A stretch of 64,000 nt of DNA from Humulus lupulus (lineage: Eukaryota > Streptophyta > Magnoliopsida > Rosales > Cannabaceae). The DNA lies in assembly GCF_963169125.1 (NCBI RefSeq), contig NC_084794.1, forward strand, positions 72,451,665-72,515,664, in the 5' to 3' direction. A model generated the notes under the pieces. The model was not told the DNA's origin. It worked only from the letters and a program-made list of their open reading frames with translations, and searched no databases. Positions 11,507-23,030 of the stretch are shown here, piece by piece; within the stretch, counting starts at the first letter, position 1; each line of letters opens with the position of its first letter. The position numbers and the translations under genes were made by a program.

Positions 11507-13139
11507 AAATTTTCCAGACTGCATCAAGATGCAAAAAAGTTTATAACTTTGGTTTGAAAACACCTTTTTTAGATTTTCAAAAGCCTAAACTCAATTAATC
11601 ATCTAGAAGTATGTAAAAATACAAATTATTTCCAAAAATAGAGGTAGTAGGGTACGATATGACCCATTGTTATTCAGACCACGAAATTTTGGCAGCATGC
11701 ATTTCTACACATTCTAGCAAAAAAAAATACAGCTAGAAAAATCCTAGCCGCATGCATGCATGCAAATAAACAAATCAACCAATCTAACCATCAAGCATAA
11801 AATAAATTTAAAAAACCTAAAAAACAACCTATACAACCAGATCTAACATCAATAACAAAAAATAACTCAAAACCAACCAAGAATCTACCTTTGATGGTTC
11901 TAGCTTGGAGATAAGGTTACATTAGCCTTTCAAACTTCCTCCTTGTGTTCTATACACTCAAACCGATCCCCAAGGTTCCACATGCAGATTTTAAAAAAAA
12001 AATGTTAGGGTAGAAGATGGAGATGAGTGGAAAATTACTAAAACTCTAAAATCTTTACATTTGTTCTCACTAAAACATCAATAAGCTTCAAATCTTTGAG
12101 ATCCTCCTAGAACCACCATTCTTGAACCCTATAATACAAGAACCATGCCATGCATGGACCTTAGAATCACATGCATGCATAGTAAAACCCCTTAGGGTTT
12201 CGGGTTTGAAAGAAAAAAAGAAGGAAAGAATGTACTAGGTTCAAAACTTACACTTGCCTAGTGTGCTCTTGAGTTTTCTTCCTTCCTTCAATGGAGATAG
12301 AGAGCTCTTGCTCCTTGGAGAGAAAAATGGCAGGAAATGGAAAGGGAAGAGGGAGAGCTTCAGTTTTGGGGAGAAGATGAGAGAGCCATTTTTTTGTTTT
12401 CTTGAGGAAAAAAAGAAATTAAAAGAATAATGATTGGTGTGTAAGAAGAATGATTTGAGGGTTAACCAATGGGTGAGGTAGCTACCTACTCTTCCTAGGA
12501 TAGGTGTCATAGACACTTGAGTATACTAGGGCATAGCCTAGCTGCCCATCATACCCTCTCTCTTCCTTTGTAAATGACTAAAATGTCCTTGCCTCTTTTA
12601 ACTCACTTCTAATGCACTCAAGGGCCCTTTGGTAATTTCACTCTCCAAATTTAATCAAATTCTTACCCTATAATTTTTAAATATCTCCAAGCTAAAATAA
12701 AATAAATGTGACCAAAAATAAATTTGGTCACATAACACATAATTTTGGTAATATACTCAAATTGACCAAAATGCCAGTAGAGGCTCGGGCCAGAATTTCC
12801 ATTCTTAAACCTGGTATATTGGAATTAAATCCTCAATCAACTATTCTTAAACTTATTGGCTCGAATATAAAGTCCCAGTGCCATAAAAATTAATATTTTT
12901 ATGCCATAGTATTTCCTATTTAATTAATCCGAGAATTTTTTTACCCTATTAGGGTTTTTGACCCGGTCCATAACCAAAAGTCTCGGTTTCTAAAAAAAAC
13001 GCACTTACCACAGCATGGCTAGCATTCAAACATCACAACTTCTTGTAACAAAAAATGTTCCCCCGACACAATACATAATACAGGGAATTAAAATACCCTA
13101 ACTAGGGTTTATTCGGTGCTCTAAATGCGGGGCGTTACA

Positions 13140-13383
13140 ATACCTACAATTTATACAAGTTTCGTCCTCGAAACTTAGAACAATTGTGGGTATAACTCTC
13201 TCATCCAGTCTTTGGGTTCCCATGTTGCTTCTTCTACCCTGTGGTTACACCACTGCACCTTTACCAAAGGTATTGTTTTGTTCCTTAACACCTTGTCTTT
13301 CCAATCCAGAATCGCATCCGATTTTTTTCCTCATAGCTTAGCTGAGGATCTATGCTAAGTTCATCGTAACTTAGCACATGAGT
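13140..13383 (-). pseudogene. Chromovirus pol 3' end with chromodomain (fragment)
   Basis: The minus strand encodes HVLSYDELSIDPQLSYE, then ILDWKDKVLRNKTIPLVKV, then WCNHRVEEATWE, ending with a stop just before the LTR. This is the integrase-tail and chromodomain signature of Tekay-type chromoviruses, which read histone marks to guide integration. A frameshift separates the first two segments. The right edge, against copia RNase H, is placed where the copia ADPFTKPLTSE motif begins. Confidence 0.75.
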
Positions 13384-13911
13384 GGGGTCGTTCACTTGTT
13401 AGTGGCTTAGTGAAAGGATCCGCCAAGTTTTCACTTGTTCTCACATAGGATATTGAGATGATACCTCTTTGAACCAATTCTCTTACATATCCATGTCTTA
13501 GAATAATGTGTAGAGACTTCCCATTATACAATCTGTTGTATGCTCTAGCTAATGTTGCTTGGCTACCACAATGTATCAATATAGTGGATACATTCTCTTT
13601 GATTAGGGGTATCTCCATCGAAAGATCCCTTAACCATTCAGCCTCTTTGTCGGTAGCAGCTAGAGCTATGAACTATGCTTCTATAGTGGAATGAGATATA
13701 TATATGTTTGTTTCTTAGAACCACAAGAAATTGCACCCCCACCAAGTGTAAATACCCAACTAGTGGTGGACAAGTTTTCCCCAAGATTGGATATCCAACT
13801 TGCATCTGTATATCCTTCTAAGATTGAAGGAAATTTGGAGTAGTGAAGGCTTAGTCCTTTGGTTTTCTTAAGATAACCTAGGACTCTCCCTATAGCCTTC
13901 CAATGATCCAC
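13384..13911 (-). pseudogene. Copia RNase H remnant
   Basis: Two open stretches (13681-13911 and 13361-13618) encode HWKAIGRVLGYLKKTKGL, EGYTDASWI and, further on, NGKSLHIILRHGYVREL and ENLADPFTKPL. These are the standard C-terminal RNase H landmarks of copia polyproteins. The two parts are in different frames, so at least one frameshift separates them. The catalytic D in YTDAS is kept. Confidence 0.85.
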
Positions 13912-15202
13912 ACTTGGATACTTGTAAACCTACTAAGTTTACTTACCGCAAATGCTATATCATGTCTAGTACATTGGGCGGCGTACATAAGACTCCCTAT
14001 AGCACTTGCGTGCTCCAATTAGGCCACCGCTTTTCTTTCATTCTTCTCTAGTTTTACACTATGGTTGAATGGAGTATTGGCATCTTTAACCTTGAGATGG
14101 TTAAATTTGCTCAATAATTTCTCAATATAGTGGGCTTGCCCAAAAACAAAACCCCCACTATTTTTCTTCACTTTGATACCAAGTATGGTATATCAACTTC
14201 TCCAACATCTTTCATCTTGAAGGTTGATGATAGAAATCTCTTCGTTTCTTCTATCTTTTTCATGCTATCACTTAGAATAAGCATGTCATCCACATATAGG
14301 CAAACAATGATCACATATCCCTTACAAGTTTTGGAATATAAACACCTGTCTCCATTGTTATGCCTAAACCCATTATACATGATGGCTTGATCGAATTTCT
14401 CATGCCATTGTTTAAGAGCTTGTTTCAATCCATATAAGGATTTTACACGTCTACAAACTTTATGTTCATATCTTGGTAGGACAAATCCTTCAAAGTGTTT
14501 CATATAAACCTCCTCATTGAGGTCACCATTAAGGAATTATGTCTTGACATCTATTTGATGAACATACAAGTTGTGTATAGAAGCCAAAGCGAACAAAATT
14601 CTTATAGAATTTGTTCTTGCAACAGGCTCATAGGTATCAAAATAATCAATGCCCTCTTTTTGCCTAAACCCCTTAGCTGCTAATCTAGCTTTAAAGGTTT
14701 GGATAGTGCCATCAGTGTGGTATTTCCTCCTAAATATTCATTTACACCAAATTGGCTTAGACCCCGATGGGAGGTCTACCAATTCCCAAGTGTTGTTGGA
14801 AAGAATAGAATCCATCTCATCATTGATGGCTTCTTTCCAAAATACACTATCTCTAGGTTGCATGGTTTCTCTATAAGTCTTAGGATCATCATCAACGAGA
14901 AGTACAATAGGAATTTTCCTAATGAATTTTTCTCTATTTCCTTCTACCATGTAGAAAGAAATTCGTTGAGAATCTATCTCATCAAATTCTAGACTTTTCT
15001 CCTTTCGAGCCCTTTGAATTCTTCTAAGTTCAATGGATTGTTCTACATTCCTTTGAGAATTCTCCTCTTGAGGATCATTGTTGGATGTAGATGCTTGAGA
15101 ATTATTCTCATATAACAAATTCTTCTTTAGAGATGTTGAAGCATGAAAATTGTTCTCACATAACATGTTCTCAAATAATTCAACTTCTCTAGATTCAATC
15201 AT
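13912..15202 (-). pseudogene. Copia reverse transcriptase remnant
   Basis: At 14738-15202 the minus strand carries the linker and RT start (DSVFWKEAINDEMDSILSNN, TWELVDLP). At 14168-14503 it carries VKSLYGLKQAL, KQWHEKFDQ and the catalytic CLYVDDMLI motif. Frames are interrupted between these stretches (about 14504-14737) and again after 14168, so no full RT is encoded. Confidence 0.85.
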
Positions 15203-16068
15203 AACATTAGACTCGAAGTCTAATAGTCTATAAGTCTTACTATTGTTGGCATAATTAACAAAAGCACACTTTGTGGCTCTTGAACCTAACTTTGTTTTAT
15301 TAGCTTCGTTTTTCTTGCAGTATGCAAGACACCCTCACTCTTTGAAGTACCCTACGTTGAGTTTTCTTCCTTTCCATAACTCATGTGGAGATTTCTAATT
15401 TTTCTTCAACGGTATTCGATTAAGAATGTGACAAGCAGTCAATAACTTCCCCCCATAAGTTTAAGTTCAACTTAGAAAATGCCAACATAGAATCTATCAT
15501 CTCTAAATAAGTTCTATTTTTCCTCTCGGCAACACCATTGTATTGTGGTGTATATGGTGCGGTGCACTCATGAATTATGTCATTTTCTTAAAAAAAAATG
15601 CATTGATTTCATTAGAGAAGTACTCTTCTCCTCTATCACCTCTTAGCACCTTAATCTTTTTATTGAGTTGATTTTCAACTTCTAATTTATATACTTTAAA
15701 AGTATCAAAAGTCTCATCTTTATGCTTTTTTAAAAAAACACATAGGTATATCTACTAAAATCATCTATAAAAGTAAGAAAATACATTTTAACACCTCTAG
15801 TTAAAACACCAATTAATTCACAAAGATCACTATGGATTAAATCTAGTAAATTAGATGATATTTCTACACTAGGAAGTGGTTTCTTAATCATTTTTGCCTT
15901 AACACATGTTTCACTTTTTCCATAGTTTTTAATATTGCATGCAATCATACCACATTTTACCAATCCTTTCATGGTTGAAAAACCCATATGAGATAGTCTA
16001 AGATGCCACAAAAATAAAGAATCATACTTAACAATATAGGCGGAGTTAGCATTTTTTATTGAGAACAT
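15203..16068 (-). pseudogene. Copia integrase remnant
   Basis: At 15730-16068 the minus strand encodes the pre-integrase zinc region (WHLRLSHMGFSTMKGL and a partly lost C-x2-C, SETCVKAKM) and the first catalytic segment (DLIHSDLCEL, FIDDFSRYTYVFF). The rest of the core between 15203 and 15729 is recognisable in pieces but full of stops and a poly-A/T slip near 15590. Non-functional. Confidence 0.75.
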
Positions 16069-16444
16069 TGAAATTTACATCATTGGTGCACAACTTAACT
16101 AGGCCGGACTCAAAAATGGCCTTGATGTTGGGCTTGCCAAGAAAATCACCACTTACCAAGTTTCTACTCATTTCAGGAACGTAAAGCACATTCACTAATG
16201 TGACTTTCTTGTCGGGGGTGAAAAAGACTTCAATGGTACCGTTGCCAAGTACCTTGGATTTGCCCTCATTGCCCATTTGAATCTCATGGTTGCCCCTTGA
16301 CTCTTCAAAGGTCTTGAACAATGATTTGTCATAGGTGACATGGACAGTGGCACATGTGTCATACAACCATCCCTTCACATTGCCTTGGACCGCATTCACC
16401 TCACTAAGGGTAGCAACTATATTCTCCTCTTGAGATGCATTCAC
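16046..16444 (-). pseudogene. Copia aspartic protease region
   Basis: The 132-residue open stretch has WLYDTCATVHVT where retropepsins have D-T/S-G-A, so the catalytic glycine is replaced by cysteine. It is followed by the MSRNLVSGDFL segment typical of copia proteases. It overlaps the start of the pre-integrase stretch in another frame, which marks a frameshift near 16050. Confidence 0.75.
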
Positions 16445-17234
16445 CTTAGGTCCTTGTTAGTCTTTTCTATACCTACACTCTCTTGCTTAGTGACCATTTT
16501 TCCCACACAAAAATCGAGGGCCTTTCTTTCCCTTAAACTTGTTTGGGTTGGTTTTTTGACCCAAGGGTCTCTCATTACCCTTCTTGCCTTCCCTCCATAA
16601 GTTTGTCTCTACATATCGATTCCTCCTCGATTCGAATATTCTTTTGGATTTCCTCCAAAGAATAATCCTCATTTTTATGAAGGATTCTTTTCCTATAGTT
16701 CCTCCAAGTTGGTGGTAATTTTTCCACAATAGCACCAACTTGAAAGGCCTCAAGAAGCTCAATCTTTAACACTTTCAATTTGTTAACAATTATTTGTAGC
16801 TCATGTATTTTAGGAAGAATAGGTTTATCATCAAAAAAATTGAAATCAATATATTAAGAAATCAAAAACTTTTTGGCACCTTCCTCTTTCGCCTTGAACT
16901 TTGTCTCAAGTGCATCCTAAATCTCATTTGTCGACTTGGTCTCGGTGTAGAGGTAATAGAGCCTATCGGATATGGCATTGAGGATATGACCTCTACAAAG
17001 GAGATTGTCCTCCTCCTTCTTCCTTCTTTTCTTTACCACCTCGGGAATGTCCTTGTTGGATGACGTTGGGAGAGGTTCAAGTGTGGACTCTAGGATGTAG
17101 GCGATTTTGAGAGTGGTCAAGAGAAACCTCGGCTTGTCTTGCCACCTAGTGAAATTGGATCCATCAAACCTATCCAACCTTACTAGTTCTTGATTCATGA
17201 TTTTGATAGTCTCACCTTCCATTGAAATAAACAA
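16445..17234 (-). pseudogene. Copia gag remnant
   Basis: The N-terminal 105-residue stretch (ATG at 17234) reads LVRLDRFDGSNFTRWQDK, then LLCRGHILNAISDRLYYLY, matching the UBN2-type gag of copia elements. Later pieces (16487-16778) hold the basic region and a damaged zinc knuckle, RFLCGKNGH followed by a stop and ARECRYRKD. Several frameshifts and stops separate them. The leader to the LTR is only 17 bp, with no recognisable tRNA-Met primer site. Confidence 0.8.
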
Positions 17235-17251
17235 ATGGGTAAGCTTGTGAA

Positions 17252-18392
17252 TGTTAGAAAATAATATGTTGCCTCAATGGAAAATATGTGAACTATTACA
17301 ACTCTAGACAAAATAGTACAAATAAAACAAAGATTGATTAAATAAGATTACAACTCTATGACTGAAATTACAAATAAAATAAGAGAAGAAGTACAAGAAG
17401 AGAATAGAGAAATAAAACTCTAAACAACATATACAAATAAGGTAATAGTGTTGAAACAAAAGAAATAAAGGAATACAACTCTAAACAAGAAATACAAGTA
17501 AATAGAAAAAGAAGAATAAGATGAAAAGAAATTGTAGAAAAAGAAATAACAAGAATAAGAAAGGAAGAACACTTTCACTCACACCACCAAAATGAAGAGC
17601 ATTGATGATCACTTATCTTGAACAAGGTTTACAACCTTTGCCCCAAAACTTATTTCTTCTTATCTCAAGCACTAAGGGATTTATCATAAAATTGGAAATA
17701 ACTCTCTGGAATAATAAAGCCTCTAGGTGTTTTCTAACCAAGTGCTCTAGTAGATAGAAAATATTGTGTCTTACAAGTGAGCAATATACTCCTATTTATG
17801 GAGTTTTGAGACATCCTTTGATTTTCAAATTCCACCAACCCCATGATTGTTACCAATGATTAATTTAATGTTTATGGAATTAAAAAAGAGATTTGGGAGT
17901 TATTTGAGTTGTTAGAGTCGTTCAAGAAAATTGGAAAAAACTAAAAATTGGTAGCCAACTCTCCTGGCCATGGCCACAAGCATCTGGCCGCGGCCGTGGC
18001 TCTTTGTCAACCAGGCCGCAGCCACCAATGCCAATGACCGCAATCGCTGGCCTTTTTCAACACAAAACTTTTGTGTATTTTTTTCCAAATGGTTTCAAAC
18101 AACTCCCAATTGATTTTGTAACCCCCAAACACATTATTGGGGTTAAAACTAAGTCTCCAAAAATGATTTCACTTATGGCTTTGAGACATTCAAATCAAAA
18201 TTGCTTAACAACAAATCTACATAATAATGGGCAATATTTGAGAGTTACAAATTTGTAACTAAAATTCAAATATTACACATTTGAATACTACACAATATCT
18301 AAATGTTGTAACTCTCATTTGTATTTTACAACATGTGACACCCTTTGTCACATTTATTTAATCTTAATATTATATTATAAAATAATATAACA
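17252..18392 (-). repeat. 5' LTR of the copia element
   Basis: 1141 bp, beginning TGTTAGAAAATAATATG and ending AATATAACA, aligned with the left LTR. At about 17966-18055 it carries four variants of the GGCCGCGGCC-like word, differing in several positions from those in the left LTR. Confidence 0.8.
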
Positions 18393-19400
18393 TATTTTTT
18401 TATGTTATAATCACATATAATGATTATAAAAAATAGCTAATTTATTTTTATATTTAGATATTTATTTTTAATTCTAAAATTAAAATTTAAAAATGGAAAT
18501 TTATATATTGATGATCTATTAAGATTTTAATAAAAGGTGACTAAAATGTAATGTAACCATTGTAAACTCTTCATATATATATATATATGGGTAGATTACG
18601 TATATATATTACGAAAGATGTAATAAATCCAATTTTCCACTAGGCATACTATTAATTCATTAACTTTATAGCACTAGTTTGATCTCCCATAGAGAAAATT
18701 AAATGAAAAAAAAAATAAAGACAAGCAATTAATTAATTAATTATAGTACTTGAAGAACCATGAAGATTTTGGATCAATAACAATAATGCAAAATTCCAGG
18801 TAATAGATCTCCAGCTACAAAATAATACTAATGATGATATATACACATTAATTAATAACAAAAATTTAGCTAACTTATGTGAGAATATGTAATTTTTTAA
18901 AACTTATTTGTCAAAAAAAAAAAAAGCCATATAAATTATGGCTTTTTGAAAGTTAACTTTCTAAAATTTAAACATATAGCAAAGCTATATTTTTATATAT
19001 TAAGTTTTAAATTCTCATATTTTTAAAATTCTCCTTATTTGTGTTGAACAAAAAAAAAGCAAGTTATTATTATTATTATTGTTAATATATAAATATTTCC
19101 TTTATAAATCATTTAAAATCATAAAGGAATATTTAGTTATTAAAATAATAATAATAATATATAAAAAAAATGGGAATGAGTCAGTCAAAATAAAAGAGCA
19201 AATAAATGAGATATTTTCTCCATTTCCACCACTTTTACGTTGAGTAGAAAAAATTGATACGCAAGAGTGAAACAGAAAAAATTGAGAGAAGAAAAACGCT
19301 GCATATTCTAAAGTCTTCCTTCAAGCTTTACAAGGGTAAGTGAAGATTCATAAAATGGATCTATATCTTCTTCTTTTGACTCTTTTATTTTCAATCTATT
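18393..19400. other. AT-rich sequence with no recognised gene
   Basis: Low-complexity A/T runs, short (TA)n and (ATT)n tracts. It may be the 5' part of the Ogre-like LTR that ends at 21765, but I could not find a convincing LTR start. TGTTAT at 18402 and TGTTAA at 19080 are the only candidates noted. Confidence 0.4.
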
Positions 19401-19424
19401 GTGATTAAGAGTCATTCTAATCTC

Positions 19425-19706
19425 CTTTGATTCACTAGAATTCATAAAATGAGTTGATGTGATATATAATCAAAGGGGAAAGGAAAATACTAATATTTTT
19501 ATGTTGCCAATTTCATCATGGATTCTTATATTTATCTTTGATTCATTAGACTTCAGAAAATAAGTCAACATGTGATACATAATCAAAGAAGAAAAAATAT
19601 GAATTTTTCATGGAGTTATCCTGCCCGATTTATTGAAAATCTTTATGGTTTCCCTTTGGTTCACTAGACTTCAGAAAATAAGTCAATATGTGGTACATAA
19701 CCAAAG
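19425..19706. repeat. Triple hairpin repeat with compensatory changes
   Basis: Three units at 19425-19475, 19536-19588 and 19654-19706 (spacing 111 and 118 bp). Outer arms: CTTTGATT/AATCAAAG in units 1 and 2, CTTTGGTT/AACCAAAG in unit 3, so both sides of one pair changed together. An inner stem GACTT/AAGTC is seen in units 2 and 3. Confidence 0.8.
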
Positions 19707-21249
19707 GAAAGAATAAGAGATTTAAAGAAATTGTCATACCGCCAAAATTATCACTAAGTGTGGGTTCGAATGAAAAATAATAAGAGCAAGATATAAAATT
19801 TGGTTGAATAATTAAATATCTCCTAAAAGGAAAGCACTCTAAGCCAAAAAGATGTAAAACTAACTCAATCGATTGATCTATTCAACCAAATTCACACTTT
19901 GATAAAACAAAAATTGCCGGCGTGAACCTCTCTGCCAAAGTCTGATGTAAAATTAATGACTACGTATATATGCATATATATATATATCAACATTTATGAA
20001 GAAGAGGAAATCATGATTCATGTATATGCATATGCGTATGCCATGATAAAAAAAAATGTTGAATCATCGTGATAAAAGAAACAAAACAAAGAAGTCTGAC
20101 TCATTCGTGTCTAATTGCATGCCTCTGTTTCAAGAATGAACATGTATTATATATAATTAACTGTCAAATATATATATATATATCCGTATATAATGTCCAA
20201 TCATGGTATTAAGTTATATGTGATATAGGCCTATTCATGGCATTGCTCACGTGAGCAGCAAAAAGAGATGAGAGAATAGGTGGCTTACATTCAAGGTATA
20301 TGTAAAATTTTGAATCAAATCCCAAAGTCCCAAGAGAGTCCCACGTCTAGCTGATTGAGGAAAGAAAAAACTTGTGTACTGTAAAGAAGGGTCAAGAAGA
20401 AATCATTGTCATGTATTTACATGTAATTGACTTTCTTATCAGTAAATAAATTAAAAAATGGCATATGTATATTAACAGTAAGATGTAGATCTCAATATAT
20501 ATATATATATGTATTGATGTAACGAACAAAGAGTCTACTATAATTACTCACTCGATGGTGATAGTCGAGTATATGCATATGTGCATAAAAGAGAATTTAC
20601 TGGGCACAAAGCCTTTCGTGGGTAATATGGTTTACTCGGTAACTAATGAAGGCTAATTTATATATCTCTTAATTTATTTCTATACGTATAGAAATTCAAA
20701 GGGATATTATCTTAAGATGATTCATGATATTTCGATTCTTTAATTTAAATCTAAAGTGAGATTTAAATTATAAGATAGGGATATCTGATTTATCAAAATC
20801 GTATTCAAATACTGTTCTCACAATTCAATTCATAATTTAAATTTAAACTTGAATTTTGAGACATTATCCGAATGAGACAAGTAATTATTCTTTTAGGATA
20901 ATTAATTAAAATATCAGTCAAATAATCTCTTTATTTAAAAAAATAAAAATAAATAAATCAAGTGATTTCAAGACTAAATTTGTCACAAAGTGATAAAATT
21001 CCAAAGCCATACAAAATGGTATAAAATTCCAATGAGCTCATCAAAATCAATTCAAATGATGAAATATCATTCCAAAATTTCAAAGAGGTCATTAACCTCA
21101 CAAAATCTAAAAAATGGTAATTTTACCTCAAAATTAAAAGTGCATTAAAATTCAAAGTCATAATAAATGGTATCCCAAAAAGAGGTCATTCATCTCATAA
21201 CTTTCAAAGCATCACAAAGATGCTCTTGAACTACGTTTGACTTTTCCTA

Positions 21250-21530
21250 TAAAAGGATATGTAGGCAACTTAGTTGCTGAAGCTAAGTGCAGTCACAAAA
21301 TACCACAAAACGGTATAAGACACAAAATCTCAAAATTCCATAAAGGGTCATTCACTTCGGAATTTTTTCTAAATTTTTGAAATGGCAAGGAATTCCTGAA
21401 AATGGTTATATACCAGAATTCTTCTATTCAAATCCTAAATTAACTTATTCTGAACTACAAGTGGCTTGATCCTTCATAAAGAAGGTATGTAGGCAGCTCA
21501 GTTAACCAAAATTACTGAGTTCAACTGCAA
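21250..21530. repeat. Two TATGTAGGCA hairpin repeats near the LTR end
   Basis: Unit 1 stem CTTAG (21269-21273) / CTAAG (21283-21287). Unit 2 stem CTCAG (21497-21501) / CTGAG (21515-21519), again with a paired T-A to C-G change. Each follows TATGTAGGCA. Confidence 0.65.
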
Positions 21531-21772
21531 TTCCAAATTCACCCAAATTTTCCCCAAGCTTACCCCAAGTAATTAATATCATCGTAATTGGAATCAAAAG
21601 GTGTGTCCTTTAGACAAAAGGATTGTAATTAAGAGATTATTCTTATAATCTTGGATGGGTCAAACTTAAATTAATTAAAATCGTATGCTATAAATTTAGC
21701 ATAGGAGAAATTGTGTTTTGCATTTATTTATTTTTATATTCTAAATGTGAAATTTCTGTTTAACATAATTTT

Positions 21773-21790
21773 TGGCATGCCCAGTGGGAC
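21773..21790 (+). other. Putative primer binding site
   Basis: TGGCATGCCCAGTGGGAC starts with the TGG expected for pairing with a tRNA 3' CCA and lies 7 bp after the LTR end. I did not match it to a particular tRNA. Confidence 0.4.
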
Positions 21791-21876
21791 CCATTCTCTT
21801 TTTCATCTATAAATATGATGACTATTCTTGAACTTTAAAATTTTGGTGCTAATTTTGTTTACCGTTTTCAGGAAAA

Positions 21877-22995
21877 ATGGCACCACAAGTGACGGTTTAC
21901 TTCCACAAGTTACCAACGTCCTCTTCTAACCAAGGAGAGAAAAAGAATCGCTTCCTGGCGACATTCTCTATTGATCGAGTACCCATTTCATATAGTGTAC
22001 CCAAACCTGTAGAGGATGTGAAGAAAGCTACACCAGCTAGAAAGGCTGGAAAAAGAAAAGTTGTGAAGGATGTCTCTAAGACTCAGCAAGCCTTGAGAGG
22101 CAAAGCTGAGAAAGGCTTCAAAAAGAGGCAAACCCAGTCAATGAAGAGATCCATTTCAAAGGTTGGTAAGGCGGAAGAGAAGCCAACAACCAAAGGTTGT
22201 TCCATAACCACACAGAGGGAATGGGGCCAGGAGTGTATCATGATTGGTTCCATCCCGATTTTCTTGCCCACTGTCACTTCAGTGATGGTTATTTCTGCAA
22301 AGGAAACTGAAGCAAAACTGGTTTTTCGAACTCTAGGAGGCAGGAAGGTAACGAGAGGCAGGAAAAGAACAAGAGGCAAGAAGGCAACAACAATATCACC
22401 CTCGCTAAATCCTCTTGAAATATGGGAATTGGTAAGGGATGGGCTGATCAAGCCTACGATCATGATACATGACAAACACCAAGGCCAACATAGGGTATCC
22501 GTTGAAGACAGTGAACACCCATTATTACATCTATGACTAGATGAAGGGTGTACAATGTCTCCTACCCTCTCAAAGAAGGCTAGAAGTGACAATGTAAGGC
22601 CTCCCAAAGCAAACCCTAATCCATTCCTAAAAGAACATGGTGACTGGGTGTTATTTCAGGGATATCGACCAACAAGAGTCACTTCAAATATTGAGCCTAC
22701 ACCCTATACAGGACCCGTAACTCGATCGAGAGCCCGTGCCATGCGTTCAACTCCCGTTCAGGAATCTATGAACCCCCTTGCTCAGGAAGAAGGGAGTGGC
22801 ATATCTGAACATTCTCTAAAAGACACTCTTTGTGCCAAAAAAAGTAAGGAGGTGTCGGATGATCTCATTACAGAATTTGAAGCACTAACAATTGGCAATG
22901 ACAAAAATATGCCAGTGTTAGTAACTGGGGTAATCAGTAGTGAAGAGAAGGTCCTGGAACTCAAAGACTACTGCCCGAGAGGGATGAAGAAGTAG
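21877..22995 (+). pseudogene. Ogre/Tat-like 5' ORF region upstream of gag
   Basis: Two open stretches, 21877-22536 (219 aa) and 22555-22995 (146 aa), in different frames. The first starts MAPQVTVYFHKLPT and contains ATFSIDRVPISYSVPKP, then a long Lys/Arg-rich stretch. The second is basic, with a VTRSRARAMRSTP run and an acidic end. I recognise no catalytic domain. Position between the LTR and gag is that of the extra 5' ORF or gag N-terminus of Ogre-like elements, but that is inference. A frameshift near 22990 separates it from the next ORF. Confidence 0.5.
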
Positions 22996-23030
22996 CCCGA
23001 CTCTCAACACAATTAGCTCAGCAAGTTAAC

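Larger units (their letters stand above)
3479..13139 (-). repeat. Chromovirus (Tekay-like) 3' LTR, interrupted by two solo LTRs
   Basis: Minus strand it begins TGTAACGCCCCGCATTTAG at 13139 and ends GGACGTTACA at 3479. It directly follows the stop codon and tail of a chromodomain pol (13140-13383). Removing the two inserts and their duplicated target sites leaves about 4.7 kb, long but plausible for this clade. It contains a 32-bp tandem repeat, a 189-bp tandem repeat and a series of 22-bp palindromic words. No 5' LTR was found, so the element is truncated. Nothing protein-coding was recognised between 9881 and 13139. Confidence 0.7.
41..18392 (-). mobile_element. Ty1/copia LTR retrotransposon split by nested insertions
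   Basis: Two related LTRs, both starting TGTTAGAAAATAATATG and ending AACA on the plus strand, bracket minus-strand copia coding remnants in the order gag, protease, integrase, RT, RNase H, so the element reads right to left. The coding region lies at about 13384-17234. The 3' end is displaced to 3077-3478 by a chromovirus remnant, and the left LTR is itself broken by a Tat fragment. The flanks TAATT (36-40) and TATTT (18393-18397) could be a decayed 5-bp target duplication (4 of 5 match). All reading frames are broken, so the element is dead. Lineage within copia was not assigned. Confidence 0.85.
19401..21765 (+). repeat. LTR of an Ogre/Tat-like element (left end unresolved)
   Basis: The right end is set by ...CTGTTTAACA at 21765, followed by a primer-site-like sequence and then gag ORFs. 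The body has two TATGTAGGCA(A/G) hairpin repeats (21250-21530) and a triple hairpin repeat (19425-19706). The second LTR is not in the window, so the left boundary cannot be checked. 19401 is a placeholder. Confidence 0.45.

Noticed and set aside
12241..12516. 91-codon minus-strand open frame in the chromovirus LTR
   Set aside because: Low-complexity Phe/Ser/Lys-rich translation in AT-rich sequence with no recognisable motif.
36..18397. Exact 5-bp target duplication for the copia element
   Set aside because: Flanks are TAATT and TATTT, only 4 of 5 matching in AT-rich DNA, so it is mentioned but not claimed.
22083..22607. 174-codon minus-strand open frame
   Set aside because: Opposite strand of the Lys/Arg-rich 5' ORF of the Ogre-like element; low-complexity hydrophobic translation with no domain.
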